The notes beneath the pieces are model-generated. The model saw only the letters and a program-made list of their open reading frames with translations, did no database searches and was not told where the DNA came from. From positions 1 to 36,791 of the forward strand of contig CAJUQT010000043.1 of assembly GCA_910588225.1 (NCBI GenBank): a stretch of 36,791 nt of DNA. The letters are read 5' to 3'. The position numbers and the translations under genes are program-made. This DNA comes from an uncultured Acetatifactor sp. (GTDB lineage: Bacteria; Bacillota; Clostridia; Lachnospirales; Lachnospiraceae). Positions 7,910 through 16,525 of the stretch are shown piece after piece (position 1 is the first letter of the stretch; every line of letters starts with the position of its first letter).

Positions 7910-9169
7910 ATGGCTAAGATTTTAATCATAGGCTGCGGAGGCGTGGCTTCCGTGGCAATTCAGAAATGTGCGAAGAAGGCGGATGTATTCTCGGAAATCT
8001 GCATTGCAAGCCGCACAGTGTCGAAATGTGATGCATTGAAAGAGAAGCTTGCAGGCACTACAGCGGCGCAGGTTACCACCGCTAAGGTGGACGCGGACGA
8101 TGTGGAGGACCTGATTGCTCTGATTAAGAGAGAGCAGCCGAAGGCCGTGCTGAATCTGGCGCTGCCCTATCAGGATCTGACTATAATGGATGCCTGTCTG
8201 GCCTGCGGTGTGGATTATATTGACACGGCCAATTATGAGGCGGAGGACACGGAAGATCCAGAGTGGCGTGCCGCATATGAGAAACGCTGTAAAGAAGCGG
8301 GCTTTACCGCTTACTTTGACTATTCCTGGCAGTGGGCCTACGGAGAACGTTTTGAGAAGGCAGGGATCACGGCTCTGCTGGGCAGCGGATTTGACCCTGG
8401 AGTGACCAGCGTCTTTTCCGCCTATGCGCTGAAGCATTATTTTGATGAAATTCACTATATCGACATTATGGACTGCAACGGCGGGGACCATGGTTATCCT
8501 TTTGCCACCAATTTCAATCCGGAAATCAATCTCCGGGAGGTATCGGCGAACGGCTCCTATTGGGAGAACGGGCACTGGGTGGAGACAAAGCCCATGGAGA
8601 TAAAAAGAGAGTATGATTTTGCCCAGGTGGGGAAAAAGGATATGTACCTTCTGCACCATGAGGAGATTGAATCTCTGGCAAAAAATATCCCGGGAATTAA
8701 GCGCATCCGTTTCTTTATGACTTTTGGTCAGAGCTATCTGACTCATATGAAATGTCTGGAGAATGTGGGAATGCTGCGCACCGACCCTGTGATGTTCGAG
8801 GGCAGGGAGATTGTGCCCATTCAGTTTCTGAAGACACTGCTTCCGGATCCTGCGTCTCTGGGCCCCCGCACAGTGGGCAAGACCAATATCGGCTGCATTT
8901 TCACCGGGGTAAAGGATGGGAAAGAGAAGTCCGTCTACATTTATAATGTGTGCGACCATCAGGAGTGCTGCAGAGAGCTGGGATCTCAGGCTATTTCCTA
9001 CACTACAGGTGTGCCTGCCATGATCGGCGCAATGCTGGTGATGAACGGGACCTGGAAAAAGGCGGGCGTGTTCAACGTGGAGGAGTTTGACCCCGATCCG
9101 TTTATGGATGCGCTGAACGAATATGGCCTGCCCTGGGTGGTGGAGGAGAATCCTGTGCTTGTGGAGTAG
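7910..9169 (+). CDS. carboxynorspermidine/carboxyspermidine dehydrogenase (saccharopine dehydrogenase family)
   Basis: A 419-aa NAD(P)-dependent enzyme with an N-terminal Rossmann fold (KILIIGCGGVAS, 3-14) and the saccharopine-dehydrogenase-like C-terminal domain (GSGFDPGVTSVF, DCNGGDHGYPFATNFNPE). In polyamine clusters this family condenses a diamine with aspartate semialdehyde to carboxy(nor)spermidine, which NspC then decarboxylates. Ribosome site AGGAGA precedes ATG 7910. The gene lies 112 bases after speE, with no terminator seen. No nspC follows. A true saccharopine or lysine role is less likely, given length and neighbours. Confidence 0.85.
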   Translation: MAKILIIGCGGVASVAIQKCAKKADVFSEICIASRTVSKCDALKEKLAGTTAAQVTTAKVDADDVEDLIALIKREQPKAVLNLALPYQDLTIMDACLACGVDYIDTANYEAEDTEDPEWRAAYEKRCKEAGFTAYFDYSWQWAYGERFEKAGITALLGSGFDPGVTSVFSAYALKHYFDEIHYIDIMDCNGGDHGYPFATNFNPEINLREVSANGSYWENGHWVETKPMEIKREYDFAQVGKKDMYLLHHEEIESLAKNIPGIKRIRFFMTFGQSYLTHMKCLENVGMLRTDPVMFEGREIVPIQFLKTLLPDPASLGPRTVGKTNIGCIFTGVKDGKEKSVYIYNVCDHQECCRELGSQAISYTTGVPAMIGAMLVMNGTWKKAGVFNVEEFDPDPFMDALNEYGLPWVVEENPVLVE

Positions 9170-9291
9170 GAGGAGATTCAGCTTTCAGGGCCGGGATTTT
9201 ATTCAGTACTCTAATGTTGTGCCGAAGCAGAATGGCCCGGCGATAAGAAGAAATTTGAAATTCCTGAGAAGGGCGGCGAAAGAAAAATAAA

Positions 9292-10029
9292 ATGGAGCAG
9301 AATAAGAATGCTTTCCAAGACGGAATCAGAGACGGTTTTCCCATTGCGCTGGGGTATTTTGCGGTGGCTTTTTCCCTGGGAATCGCGGCCAGGAAAGCCG
9401 GTCTGAACCCTTTTCAGGGATTTTTATCCAGTATATTGAATCATGCCTCCGCCGGTGAATATGCCGAATTCACCGTTATTATGGCCAATGCGACTTATTT
9501 TGAGATGGCATTTGTGATTCTGGTGACAAATATACGCTATTTGCTTATGAGCTGTGCGTTGAGCCAGAAATTTGATATGGGTATCTCCTTTGGACATCGG
9601 TTTCTGGTGGGGTTCGGAATTACGGATGAAATCTTTGGAATCGGCATTGCCAGAAAAGGAGCGCTGAACCCGTGGTACCATTATGGGGCCATGGCCATTG
9701 CGCTTCCCAGCTGGGCGGCAGGCACTGCCATCGGGATTGCGGCGGGCAACGTGCTTCCGGCGTCGGCGGTCAGCGCGTTGAGTGTGGCGCTATACGGTAT
9801 GTTTGTGGCGATTATCGTTCCGGCGTCCAGGAAGGACAAGATTGTGGGCGGTGTGGTCATGGTCAGCTTTCTTGCAAGCTTTTTGGTATCCAGAATTGCG
9901 CTGTTCGACAGGCTCTCGGAGAGTATGAAAATCAGTCTGCTGACTGTGCTGACAGCCGGAATTGCCGCGGCTCTCTTCCCGGTGAAGGAGGAAAGCGGTA
10001 AAGAGGAGGAGACAGAACATGGAGCATAA
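9292..10029 (+). CDS. azlC: AzlC-family branched-chain amino acid exporter subunit
   Basis: 245-aa membrane protein with several hydrophobic segments, and the AzlC hallmarks: GIRDGFPIALGYFAVAF near the N-terminus, NIRYLLMSCALS and a conserved FGITDEIFG. AzlC and AzlD together form an exporter of branched-chain amino acids or related compounds. The ribosome site is poor (GGGCGGCGAAAG), so translation may be low or coupled. It lies 122 bases after the dehydrogenase with no strong terminator between, so it may share the polyamine transcript; the spacing is also compatible with a separate unit. It overlaps azlD by 11 bases. Confidence 0.9.
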   Translation: MEQNKNAFQDGIRDGFPIALGYFAVAFSLGIAARKAGLNPFQGFLSSILNHASAGEYAEFTVIMANATYFEMAFVILVTNIRYLLMSCALSQKFDMGISFGHRFLVGFGITDEIFGIGIARKGALNPWYHYGAMAIALPSWAAGTAIGIAAGNVLPASAVSALSVALYGMFVAIIVPASRKDKIVGGVVMVSFLASFLVSRIALFDRLSESMKISLLTVLTAGIAAALFPVKEESGKEEETEHGA

Positions 10030-10333
10030 CATTTATCTCTATATACTGACAGCGGCCGCCGTATCCTGTCTGATTCGTGTGTTGCCGCTGACACTGATTC
10101 GGAAGAAGATTAAAAATCCCTTTCTGCGGTCGTTTCTTTACTATGTCCCTTATGTCACTCTCGCCGTAATGACGTTTCCGGCGATTATCGCGGCGCCGCA
10201 GATTCCGCTTGCCGGGATTCTGGCATTGGTTGTGGGAGTCGTTGCCGCGTGGAGAGGTGTAAACATGATGGGGATTGCGGCGCTGTGCTGCTTCGTGGTA
10301 TTTGTCTGCGAGGCTGTGGTTCTGCACTTTTAG
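10019..10333 (+). CDS. azlD: AzlD-family transporter small subunit
   Basis: 104-aa membrane protein with three or four hydrophobic helices and the family start (YILTAAAVSCLIRVLPLTLI). Partner of AzlC; the start overlaps the azlC end, implying translational coupling. Its stop codon overlaps, tail to tail, the end of a DUF4143 ATPase remnant on the other strand. Confidence 0.9.
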   Translation: MEHNIYLYILTAAAVSCLIRVLPLTLIRKKIKNPFLRSFLYYVPYVTLAVMTFPAIIAAPQIPLAGILALVVGVVAAWRGVNMMGIAALCCFVVFVCEAVVLHF

Positions 10334-10525
10334 GGTTTTGCTTTCGGCTTTAATTCCCGCTCGCAGGTTTCGGGGGACTGCATACTTTCTGTTACCTGGA
10401 CATACAGCTTATCATTCGGCTTTTCCGCCACAAAATCCACTTCTGTCCCTCCGGCTTTTCCAATGCAGACATGGTAGCCGCGTCGAAGCAGTTCCTGGTT
10501 ATAAAATAGAATTTTGATAAATGCA
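10330..10525 (-). pseudogene. C-terminal remnant of a DUF4143 ATPase
   Basis: Reading the minus strand from about 10525 down to the stop at 10330-10332 gives a continuous coding tail: FYNQELLRRGYHVCIGKAGG, TEVDFVAE, DKLYVQVTES, then PETCEREL. This matches the end of the AAA+/DUF4143 ATPases common in Clostridia and Bacteroidetes, where the GxEVDFV motif belongs to a PD-(D/E)xK-like fold. The other ~350 residues, including Walker A and B, are missing; upstream sequence becomes AT-rich non-coding. The remaining part of the 409-base space between azlD and the T7SS genes holds the promoter at 10665. Confidence 0.7.
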
Positions 10526-10664
10526 TTCTGCCTTATATTTTATTTATATTTGTCTGCTATATGCAATGTAAATTTACAGGTCTTTTTACAGGAGGGACTG
10601 AAGTCGGTTTCACTGTATGCCGTGTTTTGTATTTGACAAAATTACCTGAATGTGGAAACAATAA

Positions 10665-10693
10665 TTGACAAAAACTTACAATTTATTTATAAT
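10665..10693 (+). promoter_or_regulatory. perfect sigma-A promoter of the T7SS operon
   Basis: TTGACA (10665-10670), 17-bp spacer, TATAAT (10688-10693): a full consensus match in AT-rich DNA, 50 bases before the first T7SS gene. A second TTGACA at 10633-10638 in a similar context lacks a -10 box at the right distance. Confidence 0.85.
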
Positions 10694-10742
10694 ATTTATA
10701 CATTATTAAGAAAATCAAACACAGCGAAGGGGAAGGCAGTGG

Positions 10743-10994
10743 ATGGCGGCGAATAAGGCGATTATAACATTGAACCTGGTAGGGATGGGCATCAGCCATG
10801 ATCTGGAAGTACCGTTGGATATCTCGGCCAATGAATTGTGTGCCGCACTTTTTCAGCGTTATATGCCTGATAAGGACAGTGACGTACAGCAGTACTATCT
10901 GAAGTCAGAGCGGCCGATTGCGCTTCTGCGCGGCGAGCGCACTCTTCGTGAGTATGGGCTTCGTGACGGAAGCGTAATCAATATAACGAGGTAG
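10743..10994 (+). CDS. YukD/EsaB-like ubiquitin-fold protein
   Basis: 83-aa protein matching in size and pattern the ubiquitin-like YukD/EsaB proteins of Firmicutes type VII secretion loci: an N-terminal beta hairpin (IITLNLVGMGISHDLEVPLD), a helix (SANELCAALFQRY), and a C-terminal LREYGLRDGSVINI strand typical of the fold. EsaB is needed for full secretion in S. aureus, probably as a cytosolic regulator. The ribosome site GAAGGGGAAGG precedes ATG 10743. It is directly followed by essC (3-base gap), the usual order. First gene after the consensus promoter. Confidence 0.85.
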   Translation: MAANKAIITLNLVGMGISHDLEVPLDISANELCAALFQRYMPDKDSDVQQYYLKSERPIALLRGERTLREYGLRDGSVINITR

Positions 10995-10997
10995 TCA

Positions 10998-13900
10998 ATG
11001 AATGTACAGAAATACATACTGACCATTTTGAACAGCAGTATTTTCAGAGAGGTGGACGTGAGCCCGGATATTTCTCCTCTTAAAGTAGGTACATTGCAGG
11101 ATTGTGATGTGCGTCTGAAGCGGGAATTATTTGCGGAACCCATATGTGTCACACTGCTGTACGCAGAGGGAGAATGGCGTGTGGCCTGCGCGGAGGGGCT
11201 GAGTATCCATTCGGCAAGTGTGAAGGATTCGAAGGAAACCGTAATTCATCATGGAGATATCCTTGAGATACACAGTGCCGGCAGCGGAGCTGTTTTGTTC
11301 AGCATGTCTTTTTCCTATGATTTTACTCAGAATTCTACTGATTTCGATACTATTGTGGACGTGCGTAACGTCAGTCGTCTTGTCATCGGCAATTCGCCGA
11401 ATGCTCAGATAAAGCTTGAGAGTGCCTATATTGGTGGGGAATATATTACACTGAACCGCAGGCCCGACGGAGGGTATGATGCGGATGCCTCCCACGCGAC
11501 TGCCAGCGCAACCCTGAACGGGATCCGCCTGTTCGGGAAAGCACAGGTGGGAGAGTATGATTTTATCGGGCTGGCCGACTATAGCTTTTACTTTAAAAAT
11601 CAGGTATTGTATACGGCGAAGCGTGAAGATATGCGCATATCCGGAATTTCTTCGCAGCCGTTGCGGGAGGAGACGCCGGCTTTTGACTATCCGAAGCTGA
11701 ATCGCAGCCCCCGGATGCTTTATGATTTTGATACGACACCGGTGGAGGTTCTGAATCCTCCCCAGAAGCCGGAGAAGCCCCGGGATAATCTGGTGCTGCA
11801 GCTGTCTCCGGCACTGCTGATGATGGCTGTGACCGTGCTTACAAGAAGCGGTATCATCGGAGGAACGGCTTCCGGCAATCCCACATTTCTGATTTTCAGT
11901 GTCGCCACTATGGCTGTGGGTATTGTCACTTCCGTGACCAGCTTTATCTATAACAGAAAGAGGTACGAGAAGGACCTGGCAGAATGGAAGCAGGATTATT
12001 CCGCTTATGTGAGCGCCAAGCGGCAGGAGATCGAGGCTGCGCAGGAGAAAGAGCGTTCTGCACTGAATGACATTTATCCCGGTGAGGAGAAAGAGCGGGA
12101 TTTCGTGAAGACTTTTTCCGGCAGGCTGTTCGAGCGCTCTTCTGATGATGCGGACTTTCTTCATGTGAGAGCAGGTCTGGGAGCGGTTCCCGCGAAACGC
12201 GAGATTACATATCAGCAGGAAGAGCATATCAAGGTGGAAAATGAGCTGATGGCGGTTCCCCGTCAGCTTCATGACGAGTACGCAATGATAAAGAACGCTC
12301 CTGTGATGCTGCATTTACGGGAAGCAGGAGCAGTGGGGGTCATCGGCGCTTTGGGAGAGCAATATGCTTTTTTCAAAAATATGCTCCTGGATATATGTGT
12401 CCTGCACAGTTATGAAGAAGTGCAGATCATTGTGCTGCTGCCTCGGGGGGAAGAGAAAAAGTATGAGTGGATAAAATGGCTTCCTCATATTAAGGAGTCC
12501 GGCGGCGGTATGCGCGGGATTGTCTGCGATGACGAGAGCCGGGATAATGTGTTCGAGTATCTGTATGCGCTGATGACAGAGCGGAAAGCGGCGGCCGAGA
12601 GAGCGGAGAGGTCTGAGCCGCTGCCCCATGTGGTGGTTTTTGTGCTGGAGGAATATGCCATAAAGACACATCCCCTGTCAAAATATGCGGCTCAGTCCTC
12701 AGAGTGCGGGGTGAGCTTTGTCTATTTTAAGGAATATAAGGAGAATCTGCCTCAGTATTGCGGAGAAATTGTGGAACTGACACCGGGTGGCGGAACGCTC
12801 CGGCTGAGAGATAATAAAGAATTCGCCTGCCCTTTTGTGCGGGAAGCTGTCAGCGACGAGAGTATCCGCTTTGCGGCGGAGCGGCTTGCACCGGTATATT
12901 GTGAGAAAATTGCCCTTTCTTCCAGGCTGACATCCAATATCACGTTGTTTGAGCTGTTAAACATTCTGTCACCGGAGGATTTGAATCTGTCGGAACGCTG
13001 GAGCAGAGCCAATGTGCAGAAATCCCTTGCAGCACCTCTGGGTGTGGACGTGAAAGGAAGTAAAATCTTCCTGGATCTCCACGAGAAGGCCCACGGTCCT
13101 CACGGTCTGGTAGCCGGTACTACCGGCTCCGGAAAAAGTGAGATTATGCAGTCCTATATTCTCTCTGCGGCGGTGAATTTCCACCCCTATGAAGTATCCT
13201 TTGTCATTATAGATTTCAAGGGCGGCGGCATGGCGAACCAGTTCGAGGCTCTGCCCCATCTCATCGGGAAGATTACGGACATAGACAGCCATGAAATGAA
13301 CAGGTCGCTGCTGTCCATCCGGGCGGAGCTGGAGAAGAGAAAGCGACTGTTTGCCCAGTACCAGGTGAACCACATCGATCAGTATATTGCGAAATTCCGC
13401 GCAGGGGAAACCAAAACGGCGCTGCCTCATCTGATCCTGATTGTGGACGAGTTCGCAGAGCTGAAAGCGGAACAGCCGGAATTCATGAAGGAGCTGATCA
13501 GCACGGCCCGGGTGGGGCGCAGTCTGGGAATTCATCTCATTCTGGCAACCCAGAAGCCGGCGGGTCAGGTAAATGAGCAGATCTGGAGTAACTCGAAATT
13601 CAAGCTGTGCCTGAAGGTGGCTACAAAGGAAGACAGCAGCGAAGTGCTGCGCTCTCCCCTTGCGGCGGAAATCAGGGAACCGGGCCGGGCTTATCTGCAG
13701 GTGGGCAACAACGAAAGCTTTACCTTGTTCCAGTCTGCCTACAGCGGGGCATCCGCGGTCAGTGATAAGAATGGCAATATGCGGGAATTCTTCGTTTCAG
13801 AGGTATCTTTTACCGGAAAACGGACGGTGGTCTATGAACGGAAAGCACAGCAGTCCGGTGACGGGAGCAGGATAACTCAGCTGAAAGCAATGATTCAGTA

Positions 13901-15599
13901 CATCGATCAGTATTGCAGAGATGCCTGCATTACCAGGCTTCCCAGCATTTGTCTGCCACCTTTGCCGGAAGTGATTGATTATCCGGAGGATGGGAGGCCT
14001 GCAGGTACCGGAATCAGTGTGCCTGTGGGAGTATACGATGACCCGGCCAGCCAGATTCAGCCTTCCGTTAGTCTGAATCTGGCTCAGGGGAATATCATGA
14101 TTGTGGGTTCGGCCCAGACAGGCAAGACATTGCTGCTGCAGACCATATTGCGGGGGATAGCAGAAAATTATAATCCGGGGCAGGCGGCGGTTTACATTCT
14201 GGACTTTGCCTCCAAGGTGCTGAAAATCTATGAAGGGCTGAATCAGGTGGGCGGCGTGCTGACGGATGCCGACGATGAGAAGCTGAAGAATTTCTTTAAA
14301 ATGATCCGCGAGGAAATCGCCGACCGTAAGGAGACCTTTTCTCAGCTGGGTATCGGTTCTTATGAGGCGTATCTGGAGCAGACCGCATCGCCGGATAAGC
14401 CCCAGATTGTGATTATGATAGACAATCTGGCTGCATTTAAAGAGCTTTTCCAGGAGTATGAGGATGCCATGCTGAATATCTGCCGGGAAGGACTTGCACT
14501 TGGCGTCACCGTCATTGCCACCGCGAAGCAGATGATGGGGCTGAGCTATAAATATCTGAGTAATTTTGCCACAAGGCTTGCCTTTAACTGTACAGAAAGC
14601 AGTGAGTATAATAATATTTTCGACCGCTGTCTCATTCGGCCGGGGAATGTCCAGGGCCGTGGCCTGGTGTCCATTGAGAAGACCGTGTATGAATATCAGG
14701 TGTATCTGCCCTTTGACGGTATCGTGGAGACAGGCGGCGAACAGCGACGGACGGAGGGCCGGCGCATTGAGCAGGCCAGGGAATTTGTGAGCAGGATGTC
14801 AGAAAGGTACGGCAGACGGCGGGCCAGAGCCATTCCAGCCATTCCTCCGGTGCTGACGGAAGAATACTGGGAGGGAGAGGAATTCGCACCTTTCGTGGTT
14901 CCTGTAGCGCTGACCTACAGCGAGATAGAGCCGGTGACCATAGATCTGGCCCATGTGGGCACTGTCGGAATCTATGGGAGAGAGGGCTTCGGCAAGAGCA
15001 ATCTGCTGCGCGCTGTCCTGACCTATCTGCAGCGACATGTGTTTGACCTGCCCTGCGAAGCTTATTTGATTGACGGATATGACAGGCAGCTGGCGGAGTT
15101 TGAGACCTGGGGTTTTGTGGAGCAATATACTGTGGACTGTGCGGACTTTGAAGACCTTGTGCAGCGTCTAGCCGACAGGGCGAAGGAGCGTACGGATATC
15201 CTGCGTATGGGCGGGAATCTGGACGAAGAACCATTGCTTGTCTGTGTGGTGCAGAATCCGCAGATTTTCACGGCGGGTACGATTCCGAAGCCGGTCTGCG
15301 AGCAGTTCCGGAAGCTGCTGCCGGAAGCCAGGCAGATGAAAATATGCTTTATCTTCTCCAATGTGGATAACAATGGAGAGTTCACGCCTCCGGATATGAT
15401 GAAAATTGTCCGTGAGTTCCAGCAGTTCTTCCTGTTGGACGATATGGCGAATGTGAAGCTTTTCGGTTCCAGTAAGTTTTCATCAAATGATTTGAAACCG
15501 TACAAAAAGCCGATTTCTCTGGGAGACGGGTACTGGTATGAGGCCAGAAACGGAATTGAGAAAGTGAAAATGGTAAAATGTGAAGAAGGGAGTCTGTGA
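10998..15599 (+). CDS. essC: EssC-type T7SS motor ATPase with tandem FHA-like domains
   Basis: The 1533-aa membrane ATPase that drives substrate export. Order: two FHA-like domains (about 20-105 and 128-210, the second with RLVIGNSPNAQI but no SRxH motif), two TM helices (about 262-285 and 294-318), then three FtsK/SpoIIIE-type ATPase domains. Walker A sites: D1 GTTGSGKS (707-714), D2 GSAQTGKT (1037-1044), D3 GREGFGKS (1327-1334). D1 has a Walker B ending VDE (816-818); D2 has MIDN; D3 reads VCVVQN and lacks the acidic pair, so only D1 looks fully catalytic. Length and plan match S. aureus EssC (about 1480 aa) and B. subtilis YukB. Three bases after yukD; the wxg gene follows after 1 base. 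Confidence 0.97.
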   Translation: MNVQKYILTILNSSIFREVDVSPDISPLKVGTLQDCDVRLKRELFAEPICVTLLYAEGEWRVACAEGLSIHSASVKDSKETVIHHGDILEIHSAGSGAVLFSMSFSYDFTQNSTDFDTIVDVRNVSRLVIGNSPNAQIKLESAYIGGEYITLNRRPDGGYDADASHATASATLNGIRLFGKAQVGEYDFIGLADYSFYFKNQVLYTAKREDMRISGISSQPLREETPAFDYPKLNRSPRMLYDFDTTPVEVLNPPQKPEKPRDNLVLQLSPALLMMAVTVLTRSGIIGGTASGNPTFLIFSVATMAVGIVTSVTSFIYNRKRYEKDLAEWKQDYSAYVSAKRQEIEAAQEKERSALNDIYPGEEKERDFVKTFSGRLFERSSDDADFLHVRAGLGAVPAKREITYQQEEHIKVENELMAVPRQLHDEYAMIKNAPVMLHLREAGAVGVIGALGEQYAFFKNMLLDICVLHSYEEVQIIVLLPRGEEKKYEWIKWLPHIKESGGGMRGIVCDDESRDNVFEYLYALMTERKAAAERAERSEPLPHVVVFVLEEYAIKTHPLSKYAAQSSECGVSFVYFKEYKENLPQYCGEIVELTPGGGTLRLRDNKEFACPFVREAVSDESIRFAAERLAPVYCEKIALSSRLTSNITLFELLNILSPEDLNLSERWSRANVQKSLAAPLGVDVKGSKIFLDLHEKAHGPHGLVAGTTGSGKSEIMQSYILSAAVNFHPYEVSFVIIDFKGGGMANQFEALPHLIGKITDIDSHEMNRSLLSIRAELEKRKRLFAQYQVNHIDQYIAKFRAGETKTALPHLILIVDEFAELKAEQPEFMKELISTARVGRSLGIHLILATQKPAGQVNEQIWSNSKFKLCLKVATKEDSSEVLRSPLAAEIREPGRAYLQVGNNESFTLFQSAYSGASAVSDKNGNMREFFVSEVSFTGKRTVVYERKAQQSGDGSRITQLKAMIQYIDQYCRDACITRLPSICLPPLPEVIDYPEDGRPAGTGISVPVGVYDDPASQIQPSVSLNLAQGNIMIVGSAQTGKTLLLQTILRGIAENYNPGQAAVYILDFASKVLKIYEGLNQVGGVLTDADDEKLKNFFKMIREEIADRKETFSQLGIGSYEAYLEQTASPDKPQIVIMIDNLAAFKELFQEYEDAMLNICREGLALGVTVIATAKQMMGLSYKYLSNFATRLAFNCTESSEYNNIFDRCLIRPGNVQGRGLVSIEKTVYEYQVYLPFDGIVETGGEQRRTEGRRIEQAREFVSRMSERYGRRRARAIPAIPPVLTEEYWEGEEFAPFVVPVALTYSEIEPVTIDLAHVGTVGIYGREGFGKSNLLRAVLTYLQRHVFDLPCEAYLIDGYDRQLAEFETWGFVEQYTVDCADFEDLVQRLADRAKERTDILRMGGNLDEEPLLVCVVQNPQIFTAGTIPKPVCEQFRKLLPEARQMKICFIFSNVDNNGEFTPPDMMKIVREFQQFFLLDDMANVKLFGSSKFSSNDLKPYKKPISLGDGYWYEARNGIEKVKMVKCEEGSL

Positions 15600-15600
15600 C

Positions 15601-15897
15601 ATGGCGGGAAACGTGACACATCTTGATACGGTCCATTTCAATGAGACGATGACAGCATATGCCAATTATATCAAACAGTTCGAGGCAATTGTCCGGGATG
15701 TGAAGTCTGCCACCGATACCATGGCGGATAACTGGAAGGGCAAGGGGCGCAATGCTTTTGTGAAGGATTGTAAACAGGTACAGCTGAATCTGAAGGATAT
15801 TTCGGATATCATGTATGACCTCCGTGACGCGCTTGTGGACGCGGAGGCAGAGTATGTGAAGACGGATGCGGCGCTGTCCAAGAATTTCGAATCGTGA
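15601..15897 (+). CDS. WXG100 protein 1 (ESAT-6-like)
   Basis: 98-aa helical hairpin protein with the central WXG turn (DNWKGKGRNAF, about residues 41-51) and long flanking amphipathic helices, the size and shape of EsxA-type T7SS substrates. The EssC gene ends 1 base earlier and its tail provides the ribosome site (GAAGGGAG). A start at 15580 would overlap essC and lacks a site. Possibly the core substrate or chaperone-like partner of the LXG-like protein two genes on. Confidence 0.9.
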   Translation: MAGNVTHLDTVHFNETMTAYANYIKQFEAIVRDVKSATDTMADNWKGKGRNAFVKDCKQVQLNLKDISDIMYDLRDALVDAEAEYVKTDAALSKNFES

Positions 15898-15913
15898 AGG
15901 CAGGTGAGAGAGT

Positions 15914-16420
15914 ATGGCTAGTCTGGATGCGCTCCGCAGTGAGCTGAATAATTGGAATAATCAGGTAAATGAGCTGAATGGGAAGATCAGAAAGCTGAAC
16001 AGAAGGAAAACAGATGTAAATTCGGTAAAATCGGCGCTGAGTTCCAACGTCAGCAGAAATTCCAGCGATGTGAACAGTAAAATTCGTAACGTATCTAATA
16101 AGCTGGATCGGGGAATCGACTATTCGGGCAAGGACAGTCAGCTGAACGGGATTCTGGCGGGGAAAAACGAGCAGTCTGTGGGCGGAGACGGGAATCTGTC
16201 TTCTGCGGACGGCGAAATTCAGCGTGAGATCAATGAGATAGAACGGCAGCTGAACGAAGCCAAAGGAGATCTGTCCAGAGCCCAGGATAAAGTCAGATCA
16301 ACCAGACAGGCCATTGCGGATGAAGAGAGACGGCAGCGGGAAGAGGAGAGAAGGCGGCGGGAAGAAGAACGGCGGCAGCGGGAGGAGGAAGCCCGAAGGG
16401 CTGCGGAAGCCAGGAAGTAA
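15914..16420 (+). CDS. coiled-coil T7SS partner protein (DUF5082-like position and shape)
   Basis: 168 aa, almost entirely predicted coiled coil. The first 60 residues (NELNGKIRKLNRR, Ser/Asn-rich) and residues 105-140 resemble the small helical partners that sit between EssC and LXG proteins in Firmicutes (YwqI/DUF5082 group), but the match is by context and pattern only. The last 35 residues are a near-perfect Arg/Glu repeat (RREEER type) ending in AARK. No signal or TM segment. It probably helps target the next gene's product, as LXG-associated alpha proteins do. Start at 15914 follows AGGTGAGAG. Confidence 0.6.
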   Translation: MASLDALRSELNNWNNQVNELNGKIRKLNRRKTDVNSVKSALSSNVSRNSSDVNSKIRNVSNKLDRGIDYSGKDSQLNGILAGKNEQSVGGDGNLSSADGEIQREINEIERQLNEAKGDLSRAQDKVRSTRQAIADEERRQREEERRRREEERRQREEEARRAAEARK

Positions 16421-16525
16421 GTGGGTTATGGCGGAGCAGGTATCATGGGGCTGTGGCAGAGAAGAGTACAGAGCCGGCCGGGAGAAAAACGGCGGAAGAT
16501 AGAAAGTGTAACAGGGGGTAGAAGA

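Noticed and set aside
10275..10517. 80-codon plus-strand frame after azlD
   Set aside because: It is the reverse reading of the DUF4143 remnant, which shows family motifs on the minus strand.
11127..12314. 395-codon open frame on the minus strand inside essC
   Set aside because: Antisense shadow of essC; His/Arg/Ile-rich composition typical of reverse-frame reading, no domain.
16318..16417. CRISPR-like or minisatellite array
   Set aside because: The repeats are in-frame codons for Arg/Glu in a coiled coil, without spacers.
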